The notes under the pieces were generated by a model. It was not told where the DNA came from. It saw only the letters and a list, made by a program, of their open reading frames with translations, and did no database searches. Below, piece by piece: positions 1-7,485 of a DNA stretch of 44,856 bases. The position numbers were made by a program, and so were the translations under genes. Every line of letters begins with the position of its first letter. Positions within the stretch are counted from its first letter, which is position 1. This DNA comes from an uncultured Bacteroidales bacterium (GTDB lineage: Bacteria > Bacteroidota > Bacteroidia > Bacteroidales > Paludibacteraceae): positions 1-44,856 of the forward strand of contig CAMHSB010000016.1 in the NCBI GenBank assembly GCA_946187695.1. The letters are read 5' to 3'.

Positions 1-590
1 GTGAGGTGGAATGGATGTGGGATGCGAAAAGTGCGACGTACAAGTTTTTGGAGATTAACACGAGGGCGTGGAAGTGGCATACGATAAGTAATCAGCTTGG
101 GTTCTCATTTATTGGGGCGCTGATAGACTTTTTCAATGGAGAAGAAAATATCGAAAATAAAGGCGAAAATAACAAAAATAACAAGATAGATAAACCAAAA
201 AATATAGAAAAAAATGAATTATCAGATACTTGTAGTATCTCTACCGAAACAGATTCTCATTCTGCTTGTATGCAAGCATCCAGACAGTCTGACAATCCGT
301 TCCGCTCAATAGACTCTGTTGCACAGACTCTATCTGATAATTCTTTACAAAAAATGCCCAAAAAGGTTTTCAAAGCTGATGGAAACGAAGAAAAGAAAGT
401 GGCATGGTGTGAACGGTTGACGGACTGGACGGTGGTGGCGAAAGAGATACTGCATGGACGGATGGGGGTGAAAGAAGTATGTGCGTCATATAAGATTAAG
501 CATGAGAGTGCGGTGTGGTCGTGGAAGGATCCACTCCCTGCGATAATGTATATTTTGCTGAGTCCTATTTTATATGTAAAAAGACATTGA
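1..590 (+). CDS. ATP-grasp carboxylate-amine ligase-like protein (5' truncated)
   Basis: Only the C-terminal part lies in the window; the reading frame is open to the left edge. The first residues contain EVEWMWD followed by KFLEINTRAWKWH, which is the metal/ATP-binding end of an ATP-grasp fold (acidic residue, then L-E-I-N-x-R). Such enzymes join a carboxylate to an amine through an acylphosphate and are common in capsule loci. After the fold comes a tract of roughly 80 residues rich in N, K, E and S (about bases 140-395) that looks like a low-complexity insertion. A conserved-looking tail with WCERLTDW and ESAVWSWKDPLP follows. The next gene starts 1 base after this stop, so the two are probably co-translated. 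The substrate cannot be told. Confidence 0.7.
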   Translation, partial: EVEWMWDAKSATYKFLEINTRAWKWHTISNQLGFSFIGALIDFFNGEENIENKGENNKNNKIDKPKNIEKNELSDTCSISTETDSHSACMQASRQSDNPFRSIDSVAQTLSDNSLQKMPKKVFKADGNEEKKVAWCERLTDWTVVAKEILHGRMGVKEVCASYKIKHESAVWSWKDPLPAIMYILLSPILYVKRH

Positions 591-591
591 T

Positions 592-1626
592 ATGAATATT
601 TGGATTGATATAGCGCATATACCGCAGTTTAATTTTTACAAGCCGTTGATGCGGGAACTGTCGGAACGTGGACATCAGGTGTATCTGACTGTGCTCGATA
701 GAGGAAAGAATGCAAAGATAGCCAAAGCAGAGACTGCCGGATGGGAAGGTGTGAACGTGGAAGTGATTGGCAAACACCGGATGAACAAATGGTCGGCTAT
801 CTGGGATGCGAACCTGATGCGTGCCATCAAGTTATGGCATTGGGCGCGGGGGAAGAAGATTGACATCGGTTTCTCGAACGGGATGCTGCTGGCATGGGTG
901 TGCAAAATGAAAAAGATACCGAACTACTCGTTCGGAGATGATCCGCAGACATTTGACAGGAAATGGAAGGAAAAATGGAACACGGAGTGTAACTTCTGCG
1001 TGTATGAGGACGAGACGATAGAGGTACCGTCGCATGTGTTGCGGTGCACGAAAGAATGGGCGTATCTCAATCCTCGGACTTTCGTTCCGAAGGTGGAGGT
1101 ATTGGAGAAATATGGGGTTAAACCGAAGGAATACATGTTCTTACGCGAGGTGAGTGTCGGGACGATCAACTATGCCGGACAAGCAAGCGGGGCGATACTG
1201 GGAATAAAGGATTTGATACCCACGGACATGCGGGTGCTCTTTTCGCTGGAAGAGAAGAAGCGGCGAGGTGAATATCCAGTTGATTGGATTCTGCTGCAGG
1301 AGCCGATAGAGGATATACACAGTCTGATATACTATGCGGCGGGGTTGGTGTCGTCGGGTGATTCGATGGCGCGCGAGGCGGCGTTGTTAGGCGTACCGTC
1401 GTACTATCTGGGGATACGGTATGGAATGCCGGCGAATGCGGCGGCGAGCAAGGTGGCGAGTTTGCAGAATCAGCGGACGATGCCGTTTGAGGAATGGATA
1501 ACATCGCTTCCAACCAATCCGGCAGAGTGTGCAAAGAAGCAAGATGCGCTGCGGAAACACATAGATGATGAGTTTATTGATATAAATGGGTATATGATGG
1601 AGTTGGTGGAAGGAGTTAAGAAGTGA
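592..1626 (+). CDS. DUF354 family predicted glycosyltransferase
   Basis: This 344-residue protein opens with MNIWIDIAHIPQFNFYKPL, then LSERGHQVYLTV. That is the start of the DUF354 family, related to the GT-B fold of UDP-GlcNAc 2-epimerases and glycosyltransferases. A later segment, GLVSSGDSMAREAALLGVPS, resembles the GT-B loop that holds the nucleotide-sugar phosphate. DUF354 proteins are typical of surface-polysaccharide loci and are usually predicted glycosyltransferases; no reaction can be assigned from sequence. It is coupled to the ATP-grasp gene 1 base upstream. Its codon use is GC-richer than the accessory genes that follow. Confidence 0.75.
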   Translation: MNIWIDIAHIPQFNFYKPLMRELSERGHQVYLTVLDRGKNAKIAKAETAGWEGVNVEVIGKHRMNKWSAIWDANLMRAIKLWHWARGKKIDIGFSNGMLLAWVCKMKKIPNYSFGDDPQTFDRKWKEKWNTECNFCVYEDETIEVPSHVLRCTKEWAYLNPRTFVPKVEVLEKYGVKPKEYMFLREVSVGTINYAGQASGAILGIKDLIPTDMRVLFSLEEKKRRGEYPVDWILLQEPIEDIHSLIYYAAGLVSSGDSMAREAALLGVPSYYLGIRYGMPANAAASKVASLQNQRTMPFEEWITSLPTNPAECAKKQDALRKHIDDEFIDINGYMMELVEGVKK

Positions 1627-1707
1627 ATGAATAATACAAGTCCACTGCGTACTCAACGGTTGCTCAGCGTGGTGGGGAGGAATAGAGCGACTATAAAATT
1701 ATCGGTT

Positions 1708-1821
1708 ATGGAATACAATAAACCTACGATTGTTGCGCAGAGCACAATGCAGATGGCTGATTGCAGAAAAGGTCCGTGTGGCAGGCCTTCATGCAGCAGT
1801 AAACCATCCGGAACGCATTGA
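1708..1821 (+). CDS. Candidate Cys-rich RiPP precursor peptide (37 aa)
   Basis: A 37-codon frame begins at ATG 1708 and ends at TGA 1819-1821. The N-terminal part, MEYNKPTIVAQSTMQMAD, looks like a leader (K-P-x-I-V-A-Q type). The C-terminal part, CRKGPCGRPSCSSKPSGTH, has three cysteines spaced C-x4-C-x4-C. It lies just upstream of a radical SAM/SPASM maturase with a PqqD-like N-terminus, and a strong hairpin separates the two. That layout is typical of ribosomally made, post-translationally modified peptides. The same frame is open upstream to ATG 1627, but the added residues do not look like a leader. No homologue is recognised; the peptide role is inferred from composition and context. Confidence 0.6.
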   Translation: MEYNKPTIVAQSTMQMADCRKGPCGRPSCSSKPSGTH

Positions 1822-1834
1822 TGTTATCGCGTGG

Positions 1835-1869
1835 AATGCGGTAGCAACAGGTGCTACCGCATTTGTTTT
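1835..1869 (+). terminator. 12-bp hairpin between peptide gene and maturase gene
   Basis: AATGCGGTAGCA (1835-1846) and TGCTACCGCATT (1852-1863) are perfect reverse complements around a 5-base loop, followed by a moderately U-rich stretch. The hairpin begins 14 bases after the peptide stop and ends 15 bases before the maturase start. A leaky terminator or attenuator here would make more peptide message than enzyme message, as is usual for such pairs. Confidence 0.65.
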
Positions 1870-1878
1870 GAATCTATT

Positions 1879-3318
1879 ATGTTTGTACGAAGACGACCAT
1901 ATATTATTTATCGAGCCTATCCAACGAAGGGATATCTGACAGATAATCGCAATTTTGGCTACGATACTGCTGCGAAGAGTTGCTTGAAAGTGGGAGATTT
2001 ATTGATTTCTCATGGAGGAAGCATATTCTATTCTCAGTTGAAGGATGAGTATAGAAGTGTAGATGAGATTGCAAGAAAACTGACAACAATCTTTACGGGT
2101 GTCAGCTATGAGGTGCTACTCGAGGATGCTACTGTTTTTTATGCAGAGTTAGCAAGAAAGGGATTTGTTGAGTGTGTAGAGGATATGAATGCAGGAAAGT
2201 CATCCAATTACTTTTCGTATGACAATTACGAGCCTTGCATTATTGAAGCAGAGTCCAATGCCACGGTTGAGTATAACGAGGTGTTTGCGGGAGAGTATAG
2301 CCTAACCCGTGTTCATGTGGATATCTCCAGTCGATGCAATGAGAACTGCGTGCATTGCTATATTCCTGTTGAATGCAAACGCGGCATGATGGATGAAGAT
2401 ATGTTCGATAAGGTGCTTGCTCAGTGCGTTGATATGAAAATTATCAATATCACATTGAGTGGTGGTGAACCGATGCTGAATCCACATTTGAAATCATTTT
2501 TGATCAAATGTTGCGAGGCAAATTTATCCGTAAACATTCTATCTAATCTGACCTGTTTATCTGATGAGTTGTTGGATGTAATTGCTTCAAATCCATTGAT
2601 TTGCGTTCAAACATCTGTATATGCTATGGATGCGGATGTACATGATTCGGTTACACAACATAAAGGGAGTTTCCAAAAGACAATAAGTGCCATCCGAGAA
2701 TTACATAAACGGAACGTTCCGATGCAGATTAATTGTCCGATTATGAAGCAGAATCTTCATAGTTATCGAGAGGTGTTGGAATTTGCGAAATCGCTGAATA
2801 TAGAGGCGAATTCGGATTATACATTGTTCGGGAGTTATGACTCATCCGGAATAAATCTTGGTTGCAGAATAACGAAGGCTGATATTGAAGATATTCTGGA
2901 TGCTGACTATACGAATGCGAATGTATATGATGAGGCAATACAGGTCATTAATCAGAAGAAAGTAGGCGATGACGAACCAATATGTACGGTATGTAAATCA
3001 TCGTTATGCATTTCGAATACGGGAGATGTGTATCCATGCGAGGGGTGGCAACGGATGATATTAGGAAATCTCAATACGATGACATTAAGGCAGATTTGGG
3101 AAGATTCACCATTGACAAAGCATTTGAGGGGATTGAAGTATCGTGATTTCGGAGAATGTAGTGTTTGCCAAGATCGGAAATATTGTACGACATGCTTGAT
3201 TATGAACGCTAATGAAAATGGAGGCGACTACATGCAAGTGAATCCCTACATGTGCGAATTGGCAAGGATAAAAAAGCGTATTATAGAAGTGAAGATGGGT
3301 AAAATAGCGCGATATTGA
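1879..3318 (+). CDS. Radical SAM/SPASM peptide maturase with PqqD-like N-terminus
   Basis: The protein is 479 residues from the chosen start. ATG 1879 begins MFVRRRPYIIYRAYP, which fits the family; the frame is open to 1831, but those codons overlap the hairpin. Residues about 35-100 resemble a PqqD-like winged helix, the RiPP recognition element that binds leader peptides. The radical SAM cluster is C153-x3-C157-x2-C160, followed by a GGEP motif (LSGGEPMLN) for SAM binding. The C-terminal third holds a SPASM-type array (CTVCKSSLC, YPCEGW, FGECSVC, KYCTTC, MCEL) for auxiliary Fe-S clusters. Family knowledge suggests thioether, C-C or epimerisation chemistry on a peptide. The likely substrate is the Cys-rich peptide immediately upstream. 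Confidence 0.8.
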   Translation: MFVRRRPYIIYRAYPTKGYLTDNRNFGYDTAAKSCLKVGDLLISHGGSIFYSQLKDEYRSVDEIARKLTTIFTGVSYEVLLEDATVFYAELARKGFVECVEDMNAGKSSNYFSYDNYEPCIIEAESNATVEYNEVFAGEYSLTRVHVDISSRCNENCVHCYIPVECKRGMMDEDMFDKVLAQCVDMKIINITLSGGEPMLNPHLKSFLIKCCEANLSVNILSNLTCLSDELLDVIASNPLICVQTSVYAMDADVHDSVTQHKGSFQKTISAIRELHKRNVPMQINCPIMKQNLHSYREVLEFAKSLNIEANSDYTLFGSYDSSGINLGCRITKADIEDILDADYTNANVYDEAIQVINQKKVGDDEPICTVCKSSLCISNTGDVYPCEGWQRMILGNLNTMTLRQIWEDSPLTKHLRGLKYRDFGECSVCQDRKYCTTCLIMNANENGGDYMQVNPYMCELARIKKRIIEVKMGKIARY

Positions 3319-3347
3319 TTACAAAAGTTAAATATTTTGTAAAATTT

Positions 3348-3380
3348 GGCATATACATTTGTATATGTCATTTTTTTTTT
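3348..3380 (+). terminator. AT-rich hairpin with T10 after the maturase gene
   Basis: CATATACA (3350-3357) and TGTATATG (3360-3367) form an 8-bp stem, extended by a G-T and a G-C pair (3348-3349 with 3368-3369). Ten T residues follow at 3371-3380. The TTTG of the next promoter (3358-3361) falls in the loop, so the palindrome could instead be an operator. Confidence 0.5.
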
Positions 3381-3389
3381 GTAATTTTG
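3358..3389 (+). promoter_or_regulatory. Bacteroidetes-type promoter for the 3442-4747 unit
   Basis: TTTG at 3358-3361, a 20-base spacer and TAATTTTG at 3382-3389 match the TTTG-N19-21-TAnnTTTG consensus exactly. Transcription should begin near 3395, giving a leader of about 45 bases before ATG 3442. Confidence 0.7.
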
Positions 3390-3441
3390 CGTGCAAAATT
3401 GTGTAATAGATGTATAGGAAGAATAAACATATAAAAGCAAA

Positions 3442-4086
3442 ATGAACGAGCACAAGTTAAACAGAAATAATATATCAACATGGGCTCTGATGTTGTCAAT
3501 TGTAGCCATATTGCTATGCCTACTGGTATTGATGCTATGGATATTTGAAGTTATACCTCATTCGGTTATTACGTCAGAAACTTTTATTGGCGCATGTGTA
3601 ACGTTGTTATCCATTATTGTTACAATAGCGGTGGGATGGCAGATCTTTAATATCGTAGAGGTTAAGTCCACTATAAGAGATTTTAGGCAAAAGCAAGCAG
3701 AGGTTGATAAGCTCCAGAATCAACTTCAAAAAGAGATTAGCAGAATAGGTGGTGACTCGGAATACGATATGCACCATTCAATGCATCTACATGCAATAAC
3801 GTTGGCTTTGCATTGTGAAATAAAGAAAAGACATGATGAGGCATGTTATCATTGTTTTGAAGCGTTGGCGGAAAGTGTCCAAATGAGGGAGTTGATGAAT
3901 GTTGACAACATATTTGAAATGATTCAAGTCAATATGGGTGCTGTTGTGACTCCGATAAATCTATCCGTGTTAGACAAGCGCGACCTCAAAGAAATGGAGC
4001 GTATTATTCGTGACTCAAAGCATTATTATTTGTTTGCGGATAAGTTTGAGAAGGCCATTGCGGAATTCTACAAGAAAACTGCATAG
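3442..4086 (+). CDS. Unknown membrane protein, two N-terminal membrane segments
   Basis: No family is recognised. The 214-residue product has a hydrophobic segment at about residues 13-36 and another at about 46-68. A charged, probably coiled-coil stretch (RDFRQKQAEVDKLQNQLQKE) and a soluble helical C-terminal half follow. It is first in a unit with its own consensus promoter, and the next gene follows 43 bases later. Both genes are visibly AT-rich and sit between a peptide-maturase operon and a RhuM gene, inside a polysaccharide locus. A membrane-anchored sensor, or a partner in transport or immunity, are possibilities; neither is shown by the sequence. Confidence 0.6.
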   Translation: MNEHKLNRNNISTWALMLSIVAILLCLLVLMLWIFEVIPHSVITSETFIGACVTLLSIIVTIAVGWQIFNIVEVKSTIRDFRQKQAEVDKLQNQLQKEISRIGGDSEYDMHHSMHLHAITLALHCEIKKRHDEACYHCFEALAESVQMRELMNVDNIFEMIQVNMGAVVTPINLSVLDKRDLKEMERIIRDSKHYYLFADKFEKAIAEFYKKTA

Positions 4087-4129
4087 AATTTGTACAATAT
4101 AATTAAGGCTATAGTAAATTATAAACGAG

Positions 4130-4747
4130 ATGAATAGAACGGATTTTATTAATATTTTTTGGTCTCGTTACATGATGATAGAACGTGATTTTATACACCT
4201 GTCCGAATATGTAAAGATCGACGAAAGAAACTATAGCACATTTTCAAACGAGATATTAAAGCAAATCTTACTAGTTAATGTGGAATTTGAGAATCTTCTC
4301 CATCAAATAGCTATGGAATTGGGAGTGGCATCTGGAACAATGGCAAATTACAAAACCATGCTGTTTGATACTTTTCACTGGGATTCAATTGTGAATCAAA
4401 AAGTCAAAGTGTTGAATACAAGTATTGAATTGGAGCCCTACAAAGAATGGTCTCAAATTGGGAATGGTGTATTTTGGTGGAGCGCTTACGGAGAGTTAAA
4501 ACATGACATGATTGCTAATTATACAAAGGGGAATCTCAATGTTTTATTGTATTCATTAGCGGCATTGTATATCTTAGAACTATATGTTGTTAAGTATATA
4601 GGTGACAAAACCAAGGATATGGACGTACCCAATGATATTTCGAAATTATTTGAGATCTGTAATTTGGAAACGCAAGACTATGTGTATGCTTTTGAGACTT
4701 ATGGAATAAGAGAATCCGAGATAGAAGATATGTTTAAAAATATTTAA
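4130..4747 (+). CDS. Unknown helical protein, possibly HEPN-like
   Basis: No family is firmly recognised in this 205-residue, mostly helical protein. The segment from about residue 117 (WSAYGELKHDM, then NLNVLLYSLAALYILELYV) resembles the final helices of HEPN-like domains, in which a KH-containing helix is followed by a run of Leu/Ala. The classical R-x4-6-H catalytic motif of HEPN RNases is not visible, so any resemblance may be structural only. It probably shares the promoter at 3358-3389 with the membrane protein upstream. Base composition is AT-rich, unlike the core genes of the window, which suggests horizontal transfer. Confidence 0.55.
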   Translation: MNRTDFINIFWSRYMMIERDFIHLSEYVKIDERNYSTFSNEILKQILLVNVEFENLLHQIAMELGVASGTMANYKTMLFDTFHWDSIVNQKVKVLNTSIELEPYKEWSQIGNGVFWWSAYGELKHDMIANYTKGNLNVLLYSLAALYILELYVVKYIGDKTKDMDVPNDISKLFEICNLETQDYVYAFETYGIRESEIEDMFKNI

Positions 4748-4829
4748 TGGAAAAACGCTAATTGAAGTTAGAAATCATGAACATCTTGAGCAGTCTAAAC
4801 GTATATACCAAATCAATAGAGTCATAGAC

Positions 4830-5867
4830 ATGAATAATAACGAGAGTAATATCATCATTTATAACACCATCGATGGAAAGGCGAGTGTGGTGCTATATGC
4901 GCGTGACGGAAGCGTGTGGATGAACCAAAATCAGCTTGCTGAACTTTTTGACACCTCTGTGCCAAATGTGTGCATGCATATAGCTAACGTGCTGAAAGAA
5001 GGGGAGTTACATAGAAATTCAGTTATTAAGAATTACTTAACAACTGCCGCAGACGGTAAGAATTATGAGGTGACGTTCTACTCGTTGGAGATGATCATGG
5101 CTATCGGTTTTCGTGTACGGAGCAAACGCGGTACGCAGTTCCGTATATGGGCTAATCAGCACCTGACGGAGTATCTGGTGAAGGGTTTCACGATGGATGA
5201 TGAGCGGTTGAAGAACCCCAACGGAAGGCCGGATTACTTCGATGAGCTGCTGGAACGGATACGCGAGATCCGTGCATCCGAGAAGCGATTCTATCAGAAA
5301 GTGCGGGACCTGTTGGCGCTGAGTAGCGATTATGACAAGACAGACAAAGCGACTCAGATGTTCTTTGCCGAGACGCAGAACAAGCTGTTGTACGCTGTGA
5401 CGGGACAAACGGCTGCGGAGATCATCGTGGGTCGTGCGGATGCGTCGAAGCCGAACATGGCGTTGACGTCGTGGCAGGGGAGTATTGTGCGGAAGGGCGA
5501 TATTTACACGGCTAAGAACTACCTGCGGCAGGAGGAGATAGACGTGCTGAACCGGTTGACGACGATGTTCCTGGACTCGGCAGAGTTGCGTGTGAGAGAG
5601 CGGAAAGACCTGACGCTGCGTTATTGGCGTGAGACGGTGGATTCGCTGCTGAACTTCCAAGGGAAAGTGGTGCTGCAAGGTGCCGGGAGCATCAGCAACA
5701 AACAGATGGAGGCGCATGTGGACGCGGTGTACGAGGCGTTTAATGCGCGGAGGAAGGCATTGGCTGCTGCGGAAGCAGACGAGGCAGACAAGGAGTTGTT
5801 TGCGGTGACGGATGGTTCTTCTGAGTTGGCTGCGATAGAGGACGCTGTGGAGAAGAGGGAGAAATAA
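4830..5867 (+). CDS. RhuM family protein
   Basis: This 345-residue protein matches the RhuM (virulence protein RhuM) family. Diagnostic stretches are VWMNQNQLAELFDTSVPNV, a helix-turn-helix-like N-terminus; AIGFRVRSKRGTQFRIWANQ; and MFFAETQNKLLYAVTGQTAAEII. Family members are widespread in mobile and defence-associated DNA. The name comes from a Salmonella pathogenicity-island gene, and the molecular role is not established. The C-terminal 30 residues are Ala/Glu-rich and low complexity. The dehydrogenase gene starts 20 bases downstream in the same direction. The first 70 codons are AT-richer than the rest. Confidence 0.8.
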   Translation: MNNNESNIIIYNTIDGKASVVLYARDGSVWMNQNQLAELFDTSVPNVCMHIANVLKEGELHRNSVIKNYLTTAADGKNYEVTFYSLEMIMAIGFRVRSKRGTQFRIWANQHLTEYLVKGFTMDDERLKNPNGRPDYFDELLERIREIRASEKRFYQKVRDLLALSSDYDKTDKATQMFFAETQNKLLYAVTGQTAAEIIVGRADASKPNMALTSWQGSIVRKGDIYTAKNYLRQEEIDVLNRLTTMFLDSAELRVRERKDLTLRYWRETVDSLLNFQGKVVLQGAGSISNKQMEAHVDAVYEAFNARRKALAAAEADEADKELFAVTDGSSELAAIEDAVEKREK

Positions 5868-5887
5868 ATTGGAAAATTAAAGAGAAT

Positions 5888-7300
5888 ATGAATATATCGA
5901 TTTTTGGATTAGGGTATGTCGGATGCGTGGGAGCTGCGTGTCTGGCGAAATTGGGACATCGGGTAGTCGGTGTCGATGTGAATGAAAACAAAGTAAGGCT
6001 GATCAATGAAGGCAAGCCGACGATTATCGAGGAAGGGATTGCGGAACTGTGTGCGGAGGCGCATGAGAAAGGGTTGATGTCTGCCACGATGGATGTTCGG
6101 GAGGCGGTTCATAGGACGGATGTTTCTTTCATAGTGGTGGGGACACCGAGTTCGAAAGAGGGACACTTGAATTTGAACTATATCTATGCGGTGGCGAAGC
6201 AGATTGGTGAGGCGCTGAAGGATAAAACTTCAGCTATTGGAGATTGTAGATTGGAGATTGGAAATTTAAAGCACATTATAGCCATACGATCGACGGTGCT
6301 GCCGGGAACGAATGAGAAAGTGGGGGCGATCATTGCTCAGGCGAGTGGACTGGTACGAGGGAAAGATTTTACCATCGTCAGCAATCCGGAGTTTTTGCGG
6401 GAAGGGACGTCCGTCAAGGATTATTTTAACCCGCCATTGACGCTGGTGGGTACCGACATGCCGGAAGCAGAGGCTGTATTCCGAGAGATCTACAAGGGCA
6501 TTGAGGCAGAGTTCATCTGCACAGACATCCGCGTGGCAGAGATGATGAAATACGTCAACAACACCTATCACGCGCTGAAGATTGTGTTCGGCAACGAGGT
6601 GGGGAACATCTGCAAAGAACTCAACATTGACAGCCACAAAGTGATGGAGATCTTCTGCAAAGACAAGCAACTAAATATCAGTCCGTATTATTTCAAACCC
6701 GGTTTTGCGTATGGCGGTTCGTGTCTGCCGAAGGACATGAAGGCGCTGAAGACGCTGGCGCATGACCATTACGTGGAAGTGCCTGTGATTGAGGCGATCG
6801 GCGAGTCGAACGAGTTGCAGAAACGTCGTGCGGTGCAGCTAATCATGGCGCAAGGACAGCGCAAAGTGGGTATTCTGGGCCTGTCGTTTAAGTCGGGAAC
6901 GGACGACCTGCGTTGCTCGCCGATAGTGGATGTGGTGGAGAGTCTGTTGGGCAAGGGATTCGAGATACGGATTTACGATAAGAACGTGAAAGTGAGTGAG
7001 TTAACCGGCACGAACAAGGATTTTATCATGGCGAAGATTCCGCACTTGCAGCATTTTGTGACGGACGATCTGGAGGCTGTGTGTCGTGAGAGCGATGTGT
7101 TGGTGGTGACGAATAAAGAGGCGGAGTTTGCGGATGTGCTGGGGCGCTGGCCGGGGAAGACGGTGGTGGATCTGGTGCGGCAGTGGAAGGAAGTTGACTA
7201 CGATGGACGGTATGAAGGACTGTCGTGGGGAGATGTGAATGCGAACCGTGAGGGGCAAGAGGCGGATGTGAAGCGCGATTTCCGGCAGACGGAGTTTTAA
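5888..7300 (+). CDS. Nucleotide-sugar dehydrogenase (GDP-mannose/UDP-glucose 6-dehydrogenase family)
   Basis: The enzyme oxidises C6 of a nucleotide sugar in two NAD-dependent steps to give a uronic acid for surface polysaccharide. The Rossmann motif GLGYVG is at residues 7-12. The catalytic-cysteine motif is GGSCLPKD inside YYFKPGFAYGGSCLPKDMKAL, and the C-terminal motif is GILGLSFKSGTDDLR. These stretches look closer to AlgD (GDP-mannose) than to typical Ugd, but substrate cannot be settled from sequence alone. About 12 extra residues (AIGDCRLEIGNL) separate LKDK from the conserved IRSTVLPG, encoded by a reduplicated GATTGGA tract. The C-terminus carries a tail of about 30 extra residues. 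It continues the polysaccharide theme of the first two genes. Confidence 0.85.
   Translation: MNISIFGLGYVGCVGAACLAKLGHRVVGVDVNENKVRLINEGKPTIIEEGIAELCAEAHEKGLMSATMDVREAVHRTDVSFIVVGTPSSKEGHLNLNYIYAVAKQIGEALKDKTSAIGDCRLEIGNLKHIIAIRSTVLPGTNEKVGAIIAQASGLVRGKDFTIVSNPEFLREGTSVKDYFNPPLTLVGTDMPEAEAVFREIYKGIEAEFICTDIRVAEMMKYVNNTYHALKIVFGNEVGNICKELNIDSHKVMEIFCKDKQLNISPYYFKPGFAYGGSCLPKDMKALKTLAHDHYVEVPVIEAIGESNELQKRRAVQLIMAQGQRKVGILGLSFKSGTDDLRCSPIVDVVESLLGKGFEIRIYDKNVKVSELTGTNKDFIMAKIPHLQHFVTDDLEAVCRESDVLVVTNKEAEFADVLGRWPGKTVVDLVRQWKEVDYDGRYEGLSWGDVNANREGQEADVKRDFRQTEF
6236..6270 (+). repeat. In-frame reduplicated GATTGGA tract in dehydrogenase gene
   Basis: ATTGGAGATTGTAGATTGG runs on into AGATTGGAAATTTAAAG, so a GATTG(G/T)A word occurs about three times. 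It encodes the extra IGDCRLEIGNL segment just before the conserved IRSTVLPG strand. Confidence 0.6.
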
Positions 7301-7360
7301 TTCGTCTGTCTCGGCACTAAGCCTAGTTGGCATGGAAGATTGATTGTACGGGGTTCTTAG

Positions 7361-7465
7361 CCACAAGGGCACGATTATTTCTTGACGTGGTTTATTGAGG
7401 AGTGGCCGGAGAGTGCGGAAGAGACACGTAAGGCAGACAGCGCATGGTGGGATAAGTTTAAATGA
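7361..7465 (+). pseudogene. Possible C-terminal gene remnant
   Basis: Between the dehydrogenase stop and the next operon, the dehydrogenase frame stays protein-like after two stops (TAA 7298, TAG 7358). It reads PQGHDYFLTWFIEEWPESAE, then ETRKADSAWWDKFK and a TGA. No start codon or promoter is visible. The aromatic and acidic composition looks like a real protein tail, so this may be the end of a deleted gene of the polysaccharide locus. The rest of the 7301-7485 gap shows nothing further. Confidence 0.3.
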
Positions 7466-7485
7466 TGTAAAAAAAAAAGATTTTT

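Noticed and set aside
1730..1939. Open frame of 69 codons overlapping the peptide gene and the hairpin
   Set aside because: It runs through the 12-bp hairpin and into the maturase gene in another frame, has no recognisable domain, and conflicts with the coherent peptide-hairpin-maturase layout.
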